Translations under genes and position numbers: made by a program
Source: Amycolatopsis xylanica
GTDB taxonomy: Bacteria > Actinomycetota > Actinomycetes > Mycobacteriales > Pseudonocardiaceae
DNA length: 64,000 bases
Reading direction: 5' to 3'
Assembly (NCBI RefSeq): GCF_900107045.1
Contig: NZ_FNON01000006.1
Coordinates: 1 to 64,000, forward strand
Shown here: positions 1 through 8,102 of the stretch, piece after piece
How the letters are laid out: every line of letters starts with the position of its first letter
Position numbering within the stretch: position 1 is the stretch's first letter
The notes under the pieces: generated by a model
Databases searched by the model: none
Told to the model about the DNA's origin: nothing
The model's input: the letters and a program-made list of their open reading frames with translations, nothing else

Positions 1-265
1 GCTCACCGGCCAGCCGGTGGGCTTTCGGGCGCCGGCCGCGTTCGAGGGCCAGACGCTGGGCTCGGTCGGCCCGGTAGCGGCGAGGCCGGCCAGTGATCGT
101 GGCGCCGGGCCTGGAGCACCGCGGCCCACCACCTCGGCGCACTTCCCGTGAAATCGTCGAGGGTGACCTACCCAGGACTCTCGCAATCACATCCTGGGTA
201 AGTCCCTGATCCAGACCGTTCTGGATCTTTTCCCGTTCCTCGCACGTCAACCGGGGTCCTGGCAT
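1..265 (-). CDS. IS30-family transposase, N-terminal fragment (runs off window)
   Basis: The reverse strand reads openly from ATG at 265 to the window edge (88 residues, C-terminus not visible). The start MPGPRLTCEEREKIQNGLDQ, followed by a helix-turn-helix ending in GRSPSTISREVRR, matches the N-terminal DNA-binding domain of IS30-type transposases, which bind the element's terminal repeats. The Arg-rich stretch after it is typical of actinobacterial members. The DDE catalytic domain would lie outside the window, so activity cannot be judged. No IS30 terminal repeat could be defined with confidence in the 100 bases upstream of the start; that space instead holds a chromosomal palindromic repeat (313-351). 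Confidence 0.75.
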   Translation of the reverse strand, partial: MPGPRLTCEEREKIQNGLDQGLTQDVIARVLGRSPSTISREVRRGGGPRCSRPGATITGRPRRYRADRAQRLALERGRRPKAHRLAGE

Positions 266-312
266 GACGATCTCCTATCAGCCACCACTACTTGCAACAA
301 CCGATTGAGACC

Positions 313-351
313 AAGTGGCTTTCGGGTGATCGCATCTGACGAAAGCCACTT
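313..351. repeat. Family-1 intergenic palindrome (copy A), likely terminator
   Basis: Inverted 12-bp arms (AAGTGGCTTTCG at 313-324, complement at 340-351) lie directly downstream of the methyltransferase stop codon on the minus strand. The same sequence recurs at 8865, 21019 and 43104 and in diverged form at 17871. About 38 bases here (319-357) are almost identical to 43146-43183. It probably ends transcription; the conserved primary sequence is more than a terminator needs. Confidence 0.75.
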
Positions 352-362
352 TCGGGGTTTCG

Positions 363-1157
363 TCAGGGGTGGGGGGCGACGCTGGGCCAGGGGAGGGTGA
401 GCTCGCCCAGGCGCCAGCGTGAGGGGCGGCCCTGGACCGGCCAGCCGCGCTGGGTGAGGAGGTGGACGGTGTGGACCCAGCGGGCGCGGGGGCCGAAGGC
501 CTGGTGGGGCGCGGCCGTGGCCCAGCAGGTGTCCAAGGTGGACATGAGGTCGTGGACGCGCTCGCCGGGCACGTTCCGGTGGATCAGGATCTTGGGCAGG
601 CGTTCGGCCACTGTGGACGGTCGGTCCAGAGTGGAAACCTTGCAGGACAACGTCAACGTGAGCGGGCCTGCGGCGGAAACCGTGACCCAGGTGCAGAGGC
701 GGCCGATCTCGTCGCAGGTGCCTTCGACCAACAGGCCGCCGGGGGCGATGCGGTCCAGCATCAGCTGCCACGCCTGCGCGACCTCGGTCTCGTCGTACTG
801 CCGCAGCACGTTGAACGCGCGCACCAGCGCGGGCCGCGTCCCGGCCAGCTCGAAGCCGCCGCGCCGGAACTCCAGCAGCGGACCGGCTGCGGACTGGGCG
901 ACGGCGACCCGTTCGGCGTCGAGTTCGAGGCCGAGCACGCGGACGTCAGGGCGGACCGTCCGCAGGCGGCGGGCCATTTCGACCGTCGTCACCGGGGAGG
1001 CGCCATAGCCGAGGTCGACGACCAGCGGAGGGGCAGGCGCGCGCAGCAGGCCGACGACGGCGGGGTCCGCCGTCAGCCAGCGGTCGACGCGGCGGAGCCG
1101 GTTCGGGTTGGTCGTGCCGCGGGTCGGCGCCCCGATCAGGCGTTCTCGGCCAGCCAC
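363..1157 (-). CDS. class I SAM-dependent methyltransferase
   Basis: 264 residues from a GTG at 1157 that overlaps the end of the upstream DUF2505 gene by 22 nt, suggesting co-transcription. Around residues 46-80 it carries a Rossmann SAM-binding motif, VVDLGYGASPVTTVE, followed by the acidic loop VLGLELDAERV that would hold the ribose. The first motif has GYGAS rather than the canonical GxGxG. The substrate cannot be inferred. In other actinobacteria a gene of this type lies next to murB. It is followed by a family-1 palindrome. Confidence 0.75.
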   Translation of the reverse strand: MAGRERLIGAPTRGTTNPNRLRRVDRWLTADPAVVGLLRAPAPPLVVDLGYGASPVTTVEMARRLRTVRPDVRVLGLELDAERVAVAQSAAGPLLEFRRGGFELAGTRPALVRAFNVLRQYDETEVAQAWQLMLDRIAPGGLLVEGTCDEIGRLCTWVTVSAAGPLTLTLSCKVSTLDRPSTVAERLPKILIHRNVPGERVHDLMSTLDTCWATAAPHQAFGPRARWVHTVHLLTQRGWPVQGRPSRWRLGELTLPWPSVAPHP

Positions 1158-1636
1158 TTCGCGGTGAACTCGGCTTCGCGGTGGAGCAGCTTGGTGACCT
1201 GTTCGGCGATCACGCCTTCGAGCTTCGAGCCGATCAGCGGGATGCGGACGACGACCTCGCCGAGGTTCGCCAGCACGGTCTTGTCGCCTTCGCGCTTGAG
1301 TGACGTGCGCGCGGTGATCTCGCCGGGCACGCCGCTGACGACGGCCGTCGCGGTGCCGGTGTAGCCCTCGCCCTCGCGGGTCCAGGTCTGGGTGCGCTCG
1401 ACCATCAGGTCGCCCTTGTGGATCACCCGGACCGCCTGCGGCAGCCGGTCGGCGGAGATGCCCTGCCGCAGCTTGAAGCTGACCCCGTCGCCGGACGGCG
1501 TGAAGCTCAGCAGCTCGGCGTGCTCCCCGCCGATTTCCGCGAGGCGCGCGCGGATGGCGTCCTCAGTGGACGTGGCGGCCAGCACCGCTTCGACGTCCGG
1601 TGAGAACAAAGCGCGGTGCTCGATACGGGATCCCAT
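1136..1636 (-). CDS. DUF2505 domain-containing protein
   Basis: 166 residues, start ATG at 1636. The whole length matches the DUF2505 pattern: an N-terminal IEHRALFSPDVEAVLAA stretch, a central ADRLPQAVRVIHKGDL segment, and a C-terminal LIGSKLEGVIAEQVTKLLHR helix. The fold is expected to be START/SRPBCC-like, a hydrophobic-ligand cup, but no ligand is known. It is divergent from murB, with 25 nt between the start codons, so the two share a promoter region. Confidence 0.85.
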   Translation of the reverse strand: MGSRIEHRALFSPDVEAVLAATSTEDAIRARLAEIGGEHAELLSFTPSGDGVSFKLRQGISADRLPQAVRVIHKGDLMVERTQTWTREGEGYTGTATAVVSGVPGEITARTSLKREGDKTVLANLGEVVVRIPLIGSKLEGVIAEQVTKLLHREAEFTAKWLAENA

Positions 1637-1647
1637 GCCCCGGACAG

Positions 1648-1653
1648 TACCGT
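1648..1653 (+). promoter_or_regulatory. -10 element for murB
   Basis: TACCGT sits 8 nt before the GTG chosen for murB, implying a leaderless or nearly leaderless transcript. This supports the GTG at 1662 over the much more upstream in-frame ATG at 1392, which would overlap the divergent DUF2505 gene. Confidence 0.5.
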
Positions 1654-1661
1654 TTCCTGCC

Positions 1662-2708
1662 GTGACCCCTACCCAGACGACGCTGACCGACCACACCACG
1701 CTCCGGCTCGGCGGCCCGGCGCGCGCCTTCGCCGAGGCGACGTCGGCCGACGCGCTGGTCTCACTCGTCGCGCGCGCCGACGCGGCCGGTGAGCAGGTGC
1801 TCCTGCTCGGCGGCGGGTCCAACCTGGTCGTCGGCGACGCCGGGTTCGACGGCACCGTGATCAAGATCTCGACCTCCGGTTGGAAGCGTGACGGTGACTT
1901 CGTCGACGTCGCGGCTGGCCAGAACTGGGACGAGTTCGTCGAGTCCATGGTCACCGAGGGCCTCGGCGGCGTCGAATGCCTGTCCGGCATCCCCGGCTCG
2001 GTCGGCGCGACGCCGATCCAGAACGTCGGCGCCTACGGCTGCGAGATCAGCGAGACGCTGGTGTCGATCGAGTTCTACGACCGCGCCGCGCGCGAGGTCC
2101 GCACGATGTCCGCCGCCGACCTCGGCTTCGCCTACCGCACGAGCGTGCTCAAGGGCACCGACGCTGGCGTCGTGCTCAGCGTCCGGTTCGCGCTCACGCC
2201 GGACGGCCTCTCGGTGCCCGTCCGCTACGCCGAACTGGCCCGCACGCTGGGCGTCGAGATCGGCGAGCGGGTGCCGGTCGCGCAAGCCCGTGAGGCCGTG
2301 CTCGGACTGCGCCGCGGCAAGGGCATGGTCCTCGAACCGGCCGACCACGACACCTGGAGCGCCGGCTCCTTCTTCACCAACCCGATCATCCCGGCCGACC
2401 GAGTTGACCTTGTTCGGGCCCAAATCACCGAGGTCGTCGGCGACGTCCGTATCCCCGAGTATCCGGCCGACAACGGGGTGAAGCTGTCGGCGGCCTGGCT
2501 CATCGAGCGCGCCGGGTTCGTCAAGGGCCACCAGGGGCCAGGCGGCCGCGTCTCCCTGTCCACGAAGCACACCCTGGCCCTCACCAACCGCGGCGGCGCC
2601 TCGACGAAAGACCTGCTCACGCTGGCCGCCGAAGTTCGCGATGGCGTTCTCAAGCGCTTCGGCGTGGAGCTTCACCCCGAGCCGCTCCTCATCAACTGCC
2701 ACGTCTAG
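1662..2708 (+). CDS. murB: UDP-N-acetylmuramate dehydrogenase MurB
   Basis: 348 residues, GTG start. It reduces UDP-GlcNAc-enolpyruvate to UDP-MurNAc with NADPH through bound FAD, the second committed step of peptidoglycan precursor synthesis in the cytoplasm. Visible hallmarks are the FAD-binding GGGSNLVVGD (residues 50-59), GIPGSVGATPIQNVGAYG (109-126), the YRTSVLK arginine (R159), the proton-donating serine in SAGSFFTNP (about S236), and the C-terminal ELHPEP glutamate (about E340). The length is typical of type I MurB. An L,D-transpeptidase gene follows, so two peptidoglycan functions are adjacent. Confidence 0.97.
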   Translation: MTPTQTTLTDHTTLRLGGPARAFAEATSADALVSLVARADAAGEQVLLLGGGSNLVVGDAGFDGTVIKISTSGWKRDGDFVDVAAGQNWDEFVESMVTEGLGGVECLSGIPGSVGATPIQNVGAYGCEISETLVSIEFYDRAAREVRTMSAADLGFAYRTSVLKGTDAGVVLSVRFALTPDGLSVPVRYAELARTLGVEIGERVPVAQAREAVLGLRRGKGMVLEPADHDTWSAGSFFTNPIIPADRVDLVRAQITEVVGDVRIPEYPADNGVKLSAAWLIERAGFVKGHQGPGGRVSLSTKHTLALTNRGGASTKDLLTLAAEVRDGVLKRFGVELHPEPLLINCHV

Positions 2709-2818
2709 GGGCAACCCACGCGGGGTAAACACGTCTTAAAGCACAGTGGGGGAGAAGTAACGTCGAACCGCGGTAAAGCGCTGTTAGGCGTTGACGGGGT
2801 GGCAATGGGAGGTTGACG

Positions 2819-3988
2819 GTGTTGGAACGGCGCACGGTGTTCAAGGCTGCCCTGGCCGCGGGGGCTTCGATGCTGCTCGCTGCCTGCTCCAGCACTGAGA
2901 GCGGCAACGCCACTTCGGTCGACGGCAAGCCCGCCGAGGACGCGCCGAAGGCCAAGATCACCGCCGAGCCCGCCGTCGATGCCAAGGACGCGCCGGTCGC
3001 CAAGCCGATCGTGGTCAAGGTCACCGAGGGCAAGCTGACCGAGGTCAAGGTCACCGGCGAGGGTGACAAGGCGGTCAAGGGCGAGCTGGCCGCCGACGGG
3101 CTGAGCTGGACCAGCTCCGAGCCGCTCGGCTACGGCAAGACCTACACCTACGCGGCCAAGGCCATGGGCACCGACAACAAGCCTGCCGAGCTCAAGGGCA
3201 CCTTCACCACGCTCAAGCCCGCCAAAGAGGTCCGCGCCACGCTGAATCCCGCCGACAACGTCACGGTCGGCGTCGCGATGCCGATCAGCGTGAAGTTCGC
3301 ATCCGCGGTGAAGAACAAGGCCGACGTCGAGAAGGCGCTCAAGGTCAAGACCGACAAGGACATCGAAGGCTCGTGGGGCTGGCTGTCCGAGACCCAGGTG
3401 GACTTCCGGCCCAAGGAGTACTGGCCCGCCAACATCGAGGTCAGCGTCGAGGCGAAACTGCTCGGCGTCGACCTCGGCGGCGGCGCGTACGGCAAGGCCG
3501 ACGTCACCACCAAGTTCAAGATCGGCCGCAACCAGGTCGTCAAGATCAACACCCCCGACCACCGGATGCACGTTTACCGGGGCGGCGCGGAGTACAAGAG
3601 CTACCCCTGCGCCAACGGCCTGGACGCCGAGGTCGACCGAAACACCCCCAACGGCACCTTCATCGTGATGGAGAAGAAGCCGCAGGCGGTGTTCGACAAC
3701 GCGCGCTACGGCTACACGAACGTCAACAAGAAGTGGGCCTGCCGGATCTCCAACAACGGCGAGTTCATCCACGAGAACCAGGACAACGCGTCCGCCATCG
3801 GCAAGACCAACAACTCGCACGGCTGCGTGAACCTGCTCGAAGCCGACGCGAAGGACTACTTCGACTCGGCGATCGTCGGTGACCCGGTGGAGATCAAGGG
3901 CTCGCGGCTGCCCGGCCCGACCAAATCGGACGTCAAGGACTGGCTGTACGACTGGCCGACCTGGAAGTCCTTCTCCGCGGTCAAGTGA
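2819..3988 (+). CDS. L,D-transpeptidase lipoprotein (Ig-like plus YkuD)
   Basis: 389 residues from GTG 2819, chosen because GGGAGG lies 6 nt upstream; an in-frame TTG at 2813 is too close to that site. The N-terminus is a lipoprotein signal ending in LLAAC, so the enzyme is membrane-anchored outside the cell. Residues about 50-250 form the Ig-like domains typical of mycobacterial Ldt proteins. The catalytic YkuD domain follows, with SHGCVNL; its cysteine (about 336) is the nucleophile that makes 3-3 peptidoglycan cross-links. It is probably the counterpart of LprQ/LdtMt5, which also follows murB in mycobacteria. Confidence 0.93.
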   Translation: MLERRTVFKAALAAGASMLLAACSSTESGNATSVDGKPAEDAPKAKITAEPAVDAKDAPVAKPIVVKVTEGKLTEVKVTGEGDKAVKGELAADGLSWTSSEPLGYGKTYTYAAKAMGTDNKPAELKGTFTTLKPAKEVRATLNPADNVTVGVAMPISVKFASAVKNKADVEKALKVKTDKDIEGSWGWLSETQVDFRPKEYWPANIEVSVEAKLLGVDLGGGAYGKADVTTKFKIGRNQVVKINTPDHRMHVYRGGAEYKSYPCANGLDAEVDRNTPNGTFIVMEKKPQAVFDNARYGYTNVNKKWACRISNNGEFIHENQDNASAIGKTNNSHGCVNLLEADAKDYFDSAIVGDPVEIKGSRLPGPTKSDVKDWLYDWPTWKSFSAVK

Positions 3989-4800
3989 ACACCGAGGTCA
4001 GCGCGAACGGGGTCCGGCTCGCGGTCCGCGTCGAAGGCGCCGAGAACGCGCCCGCGATCGTTTTCGTGCACGGCTGGGCCCAGTCGTCGCAGGCTTGGCA
4101 GCCGCAGCTGACCGATGAGTCGCTGCGGAAGTATCGCCTGGTCGCGGTCGATTTACGCGGCCACGGCGCCTCGGACGTCCCCGCTGACGGGTACGGCGAT
4201 TCGCAGGTGTGGGCCGATGAGCTCGCCGCCGTGCTCGACTTCGCCGCCGCACCCGCGATCGTGGTCGGCTGGTCCTACGGCGGGCTCGTCATCGCGGACT
4301 ACCTGCGCGCGCACGGAACCGCACGGTTGAGCGGGATCGTGCTCGTCGGCGCGATCACCGAAATCGGCAGGGGACGGCCCGGCGGGAGCATCGGCCCGGC
4401 CATGGCGGCCGCGCTGCCCGCCGCGTTATCGGACGATCCGGACATCGCGGTCCCGGCGCTGGTCGAATTTTCTCGCGCGCAGGCTACGAAAGTAGTACCG
4501 GGCGCACTCGGGCAGGCTTTACTCGGCGCGAGCCTCTCGACGCCGCCACTGGTCAGGAAAGCCCTGTTCAAGCGGGATGTCGGCAGCGAGGACGTGCTCG
4601 CGGCCATCGACGTCCCGACCCTGATCGTGCATGGCACGGATGATCGGGTCGTCAACTTCTCGGCAGCGGAATACGCGGCCGGGAAGATTCCGGGTGCTGT
4701 TACGCGTTGGTTATCGGATGTGGGGCATCTGCCGTTCGCCGAAGCGAGGCCGGAGTTTTCCGGCGCGCTACGGCAGTTCGCCGACGACGTGACCGCTTAA
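3985..4800 (+). CDS. alpha/beta-fold hydrolase
   Basis: 271 residues. The GTG start overlaps the transpeptidase stop by 4 nt (GTGA), implying translational coupling. The catalytic triad is readable: nucleophile S97 in GWSYGG, an aspartate in HGTDDRV, and H248 in DVGHLPF. The oxyanion-hole HGW lies at 29-31. It is a soluble alpha/beta hydrolase of the proline iminopeptidase/haloperoxidase-like group. The substrate is unknown; coupling to a cell-wall enzyme is suggestive only. Confidence 0.88.
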   Translation: MNTEVSANGVRLAVRVEGAENAPAIVFVHGWAQSSQAWQPQLTDESLRKYRLVAVDLRGHGASDVPADGYGDSQVWADELAAVLDFAAAPAIVVGWSYGGLVIADYLRAHGTARLSGIVLVGAITEIGRGRPGGSIGPAMAAALPAALSDDPDIAVPALVEFSRAQATKVVPGALGQALLGASLSTPPLVRKALFKRDVGSEDVLAAIDVPTLIVHGTDDRVVNFSAAEYAAGKIPGAVTRWLSDVGHLPFAEARPEFSGALRQFADDVTA

Positions 4801-4817
4801 GCACTCAGGAGTACTTG

Positions 4818-6110
4818 GTGAGCTTCTCCCTGCATGGGATTCGTCGTGCGCCGCGCCGGGTGGCCGTGATGTCAGTGCACACATCGCCGCTAGAGCAGCC
4901 CGGCACCGGTGATGCCGGCGGCATGAACGTGTACATCAGCGAGACGGCGCAGGAGATGGCCGCGCGCGGGGTCGGGGTCGAGGTGTTCACCAGGGCGACC
5001 TCGTCCGACCAGCCGCCGGTGGCCGAACTCGCGCCAGGCGTGCTCGTCCGGCACATCCCCGCCGGGCCGTTCGAGCCGCTCGGCCGGGACGAGCTACCCG
5101 CGCAGCTGTGCGCGTTCACCTCGGGTGTGCTGCGGACCGAGGCGTTCCACGAGCCCGGCTACTACGACCTGATCCACTCGCACTACTGGCTCTCCGGCCA
5201 GGTCGGCTGGCTCGCGCGCGACCGATGGGGCGTGCCGCTGGTGCACACGGCGCACACGCTCGCCAAGGTCAAGAACGCCGCGCTCGCCGATGGTGACACC
5301 CCCGAACCGCGCACCCGCGTGATCGGCGAGGAGCAGGTGGTCGAGGAGGCCGACAGCCTCATCGCGAACACCGCCGTCGAGGCACGCCAGCTCATCGAGC
5401 TTTACGACGCCGACCCGCGCGAGGTGCACACCGTCGCGCCCGGTGTCGACTTGAAACGTTTCACGCCCGGCTCCAAGACCGCCGCCCGCGAGGCGCTCGG
5501 GTTGCCGCAGGACGCGGTGATCATGGCGTTCGCGGGCCGTATCCAGCCGCTGAAGGCGCCGGACGTGCTGCTCTACGCCGCCGCCGAGCTGCTGCGGCAG
5601 CGTCCAGAGCTGGCGTCGCGGCTGGTCGTGCTGATCGTCGGCGGGCCGTCGGGCACCGGGCTGGAGCAGCCGCAGGCCCTGCGTGAGCTGGCCGTGTCGC
5701 TGGGAATCGAGCGGCAGACCTGGTTCATGCCGCCGCAGCCGGGCCAGTCGCTGGTCAACGTCTACCGCGCCGCGGACGTGGTCGCGGTGCCGAGCTACAA
5801 CGAGTCGTTCGGCCTGGTCGCGCTGGAGGCACAGGCCTGCGGGACGCCGGTGGTCGCCGCCGAGGTCGGCGGGCTGCCGGTCGCGGTCGTGCACGGCGTG
5901 TCCGGCCTGCTCGTCCCCTCGCACGCCGGTCCGGACTGGGCGTCCGCGCTGGCGAACGTGGCGTTGCGGCCCGATCGGCACGCGGAACTTTCGACCAACG
6001 CGGTGACGCACGCGCGTCGCTTTTCGTGGCAGCGCACCACGGATGCTTTGCTGGACACCTACACGCAGGCGACGAGCGCGTTCCAGCGTGCTCTGGAGGT
6101 GGCGGTGTGA
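4818..6110 (+). CDS. mshA: D-inositol-3-phosphate glycosyltransferase MshA
   Basis: 430 residues, GTG at 4818 with CAGGAG upstream. It is a GT4 retaining glycosyltransferase that transfers GlcNAc from UDP-GlcNAc to 1L-myo-inositol-1-phosphate, the first step of mycothiol synthesis. The N-terminal VMSVHTSPLEQPGTGDAGGMNVYI, with its Gly-rich sugar-acceptor loop, is characteristic. The C-terminal half has the nucleotide-sugar EX7E motif in PSYNESFGLVALEAQACGTP. Following YbjN and gpmA genes match the mycobacterial mshA neighbourhood. Mycothiol is the main thiol buffer of actinobacteria. Confidence 0.97.
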   Translation: MSFSLHGIRRAPRRVAVMSVHTSPLEQPGTGDAGGMNVYISETAQEMAARGVGVEVFTRATSSDQPPVAELAPGVLVRHIPAGPFEPLGRDELPAQLCAFTSGVLRTEAFHEPGYYDLIHSHYWLSGQVGWLARDRWGVPLVHTAHTLAKVKNAALADGDTPEPRTRVIGEEQVVEEADSLIANTAVEARQLIELYDADPREVHTVAPGVDLKRFTPGSKTAAREALGLPQDAVIMAFAGRIQPLKAPDVLLYAAAELLRQRPELASRLVVLIVGGPSGTGLEQPQALRELAVSLGIERQTWFMPPQPGQSLVNVYRAADVVAVPSYNESFGLVALEAQACGTPVVAAEVGGLPVAVVHGVSGLLVPSHAGPDWASALANVALRPDRHAELSTNAVTHARRFSWQRTTDALLDTYTQATSAFQRALEVAV

Positions 6111-6619
6111 GTGTCGGCTCGATCATCGAGTCCGCTTTGGACAATGCGGAGCTGAAGTACGAAAAACGGGGTGACAGCGGGTTTTTCGTCACCCTGCCCG
6201 GCACGAAGAAGCTGCAGACCAACGCCTGGCTGATCGTCGGCGCGCACGCGCTGGCCGTGGAGGCATTCGTCTGCCGCCGTCCCGACGAGGCGCACGAAGA
6301 GGTCTACCGATTTCTGTTGCGGCGCAACGCGAAACTGTACGGGGTTCACTACACATTGGACTCCAGCGGCGACATCTACCTGGTCGGCCGGTTCGGCTTG
6401 GACACCGTTTCCGAGGAGGAGCTGGACAAGATACTCGGGCAGGTGCTCGAAGCCGCGGACGGTGATTTCAACACCCTGCTGGAAATCGGCTTCGCGACTT
6501 CGATCAAGCGCGAGTGGGATTGGCGCGTCTCGCGTGGTGAATCATTGGCGAACCTGCAGGCGTTCAAGCACCTGATCGAGCCCGCCTCGCACGAGCCTGG
6601 CTCCTTGACCAACTCGTGA
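6107..6619 (+). CDS. YbjN domain-containing protein
   Basis: 170 residues, GTG overlapping the mshA stop by 4 nt, with GGAGGTGG upstream. It belongs to the YbjN (type III secretion chaperone-like) fold family, commonly encoded right after mshA in actinobacteria (Rv0487 in M. tuberculosis). Features are the N-terminal SVGSIIESAL helix, a beta-rich centre, and the conserved IKREWDWRVSRGESLANL. Its molecular role is unknown. Tight coupling suggests it assists MshA or is needed in a fixed ratio, which is inference. Confidence 0.85.
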   Translation: MSVGSIIESALDNAELKYEKRGDSGFFVTLPGTKKLQTNAWLIVGAHALAVEAFVCRRPDEAHEEVYRFLLRRNAKLYGVHYTLDSSGDIYLVGRFGLDTVSEEELDKILGQVLEAADGDFNTLLEIGFATSIKREWDWRVSRGESLANLQAFKHLIEPASHEPGSLTNS

Positions 6620-6686
6620 TTTCGCATATGCAACGCACCTGAGCACTTCGCCCGTCTCACCGGCCATGACTGGAGGGAGACAGGCG

Positions 6687-7607
6687 ATGAAGTTCTCGGC
6701 TAGACGGTGGTTGGTGCTGGTCGCGGCCGGTTTGGCGGTGGCGGGCTGCGGCTCGAACGACTCCGGGACGAGTTCGACGAGTTTTTCCGGCGAGGCCGCG
6801 CAGGCGCCGGCGCAACCGCAGCAGGGCTCGGGCTCGGCGAAGGACAGCGCGGGCTCGTCGCAAGGCAAGCCGGGCCAGCAGGGCAAGGGCGCGGGCGTGC
6901 CCGTGGGGCAGGCGGGCGTCCAAGACCGCAAGCTCGTGAAGACCGCGAAGCTCTCGCTGGCCGCGAACGACGTGCCGGCGATCGTCGACTCGGTGCGCCA
7001 GGTCGCGGTCGGCGCCGGCGGCTACACCGGCCAGGAGCGCAGCGACAAGAACTCGGCGACGGTCAGCCTCGCGGTGCCGAGCGACAAGCTCGACGTGACG
7101 CTGTCGGACCTCTCCAAGCTCGGCGAGGTCACCAGCCGCGAGCAGAACACGCAGGACGTGACCGAGCAGGTCGTGGACGTCGAGTCCCGTATCGCGACCC
7201 AGAAGGCCAGCGTCGAGCGCGTCCGCGCGCTGCTGGCGAAGGCGAACTCGGTCGGCGAGATCACCTCGGTCGAGGCCGAGCTGACTACTCGTGAAGCCGA
7301 GCTCGAGTCGATGCAGCGCAGGCAGCAGGCGCTCGCGGGCAGCGTCGCCATGTCGACGATCTCGGTGAGCGTCGCGCAGAAGGGCACGCCACCGGCAAAG
7401 CCGGAGGAGCGCTCAGGCTTCTTCGGAGGCCTTGCGAACGGCTGGGACGCGTTCCTGACCTTCGGCGGCGGCGTGCTGACCGTGCTGGGCGCACTGGGGC
7501 CGTTCCTGCTGTTCATCGGCGTCCCGGCGCTCGCGCTGGTCTGGTGGCTGCGCAAGCGTCGCCCCGCTCGCGTCCCGGTCACCCCCGAACCGATGCCCGC
7601 CGAGTGA
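6687..7607 (+). CDS. DUF4349 lipoprotein
   Basis: 306 residues from ATG 6687, with GGAGGGA about 8 nt upstream. The signal peptide ends in a lipobox (VAGC), followed by a Ser/Gln/Ala-rich linker. From about residue 80 the DUF4349 domain has KLVKTAKLSLAANDV, the coiled-coil-prone VVDVESRIATQKASVERVRALL, and MSTISVSV. A hydrophobic helix precedes an Arg-rich cytoplasmic tail, so the protein is anchored at both ends. DUF4349 function is unknown. A family-2 palindrome begins 7 nt after the stop. Confidence 0.87.
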   Translation: MKFSARRWLVLVAAGLAVAGCGSNDSGTSSTSFSGEAAQAPAQPQQGSGSAKDSAGSSQGKPGQQGKGAGVPVGQAGVQDRKLVKTAKLSLAANDVPAIVDSVRQVAVGAGGYTGQERSDKNSATVSLAVPSDKLDVTLSDLSKLGEVTSREQNTQDVTEQVVDVESRIATQKASVERVRALLAKANSVGEITSVEAELTTREAELESMQRRQQALAGSVAMSTISVSVAQKGTPPAKPEERSGFFGGLANGWDAFLTFGGGVLTVLGALGPFLLFIGVPALALVWWLRKRRPARVPVTPEPMPAE

Positions 7608-7613
7608 CCCAGG

Positions 7614-7657
7614 TCGTGAGTGTTTTGGCCGGTTAGAACCGGCCACGCCACTCACGA
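7614..7657. repeat. Family-2 intergenic palindrome (copy 1), probable terminator
   Basis: Nested inverted repeat: outer arms TCGTGAGTG (7614-7622) and CACTCACGA (7649-7657), inner 18-bp core GGCCGGTTAGAACCGGCC (7627-7644). Closely related copies lie at 27425-27470 and 28230-28283. All three start within 13 nt of a stop codon, which fits transcription termination. Here it would also end the convergent candidate RNA at 7681-7856. Confidence 0.8.
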
Positions 7658-7680
7658 GTCCTGAACTGGGGAAAGGCGGA

Positions 7681-7856
7681 GCGGCTTGAGGGAGGGGGGA
7701 GTCGCGATCTCAAGCCGCCCCGCTGAAGTTCCCGCCACTTGTGGACCCGGTGACGAGGGGGGTGCCAACGGGGCCGGCGGGGCCGCGACTCGGCAGGGGG
7801 GAGACGAGTCGCGGTCACGGTCCGCGTCCGGTCGGGGAGTGCGTGGAATCCGACCG
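7681..7856 (-). ncRNA. candidate 6C-type small RNA
   Basis: On the minus strand there are two hairpins with cytosine-run loops. The first has a perfect 10-bp stem (7805-7814 with 7783-7792) and loop TCTCCCCCCTGC. The second has a perfect 10-bp stem (7709-7718 with 7681-7690) and a loop containing CTCCCCCCTCC. Two stem-loops each carrying at least six C are the definition of the actinobacterial 6C RNA. A TACCGT -10-like hexamer at 7868-7863 would start the RNA near 7856. The 64-nt linker between hairpins is longer than I would expect, so identity is not certain; the terminator at 7657-7614 could be the true 3' end. Confidence 0.55.
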
Positions 7857-7859
7857 AGC

Positions 7860-8102
7860 GGGACGGTAGTCAACCTGTCAGATGTCCACCTGTAATCACA
7901 AGACTACTCGTTACTCCATTCGAGTGAACTTCCCCAGATGGGCTAACGTAATGCAGTCCAAATGGGCGGTATTCAGGCTTGTTGACGAGTATTCTGTTCT
8001 GTGGGTGACGTGTTACCGTCGAGTAACACACTCTCGGTAGGACTTATCGGGGTAACTGGTCCGCCCGTCCCGCGCGAGCACATCTCTGGCAGGCTTGCGC
8101 CC
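7860..8102. other. intergenic promoter region upstream of gpmA
   Basis: No convincing gene lies between the candidate RNA and gpmA; the whole gap from 7608 to 8102 is non-coding. It is locally AT-richer (7890-8000) and holds the palindrome at 8010-8029. In-frame codons upstream of the gpmA ATG from 8001 are open, but the encoded residues show no family resemblance. Confidence 0.5.
8010..8029. promoter_or_regulatory. 20-bp palindrome, candidate operator upstream of gpmA
   Basis: GTGTTACCGTCGAGTAACAC has 7-bp inverted arms around CGTCGA. A TACCGT -10-like hexamer (8014-8019) lies inside it, so a protein bound here would block RNA polymerase. The regulator is unknown. Confidence 0.4.

Noticed and set aside
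7860..8102. Riboswitch (ydaO or similar) upstream of gpmA
   Set aside because: No conserved core of a known class could be matched; only hairpins with C-rich loops on the other strand are convincing.
8001..8102. Longer GpmA starting at GTG/ATG 8001
   Set aside because: The extra 34 residues show no family similarity, and the standard length begins at ATG 8103.
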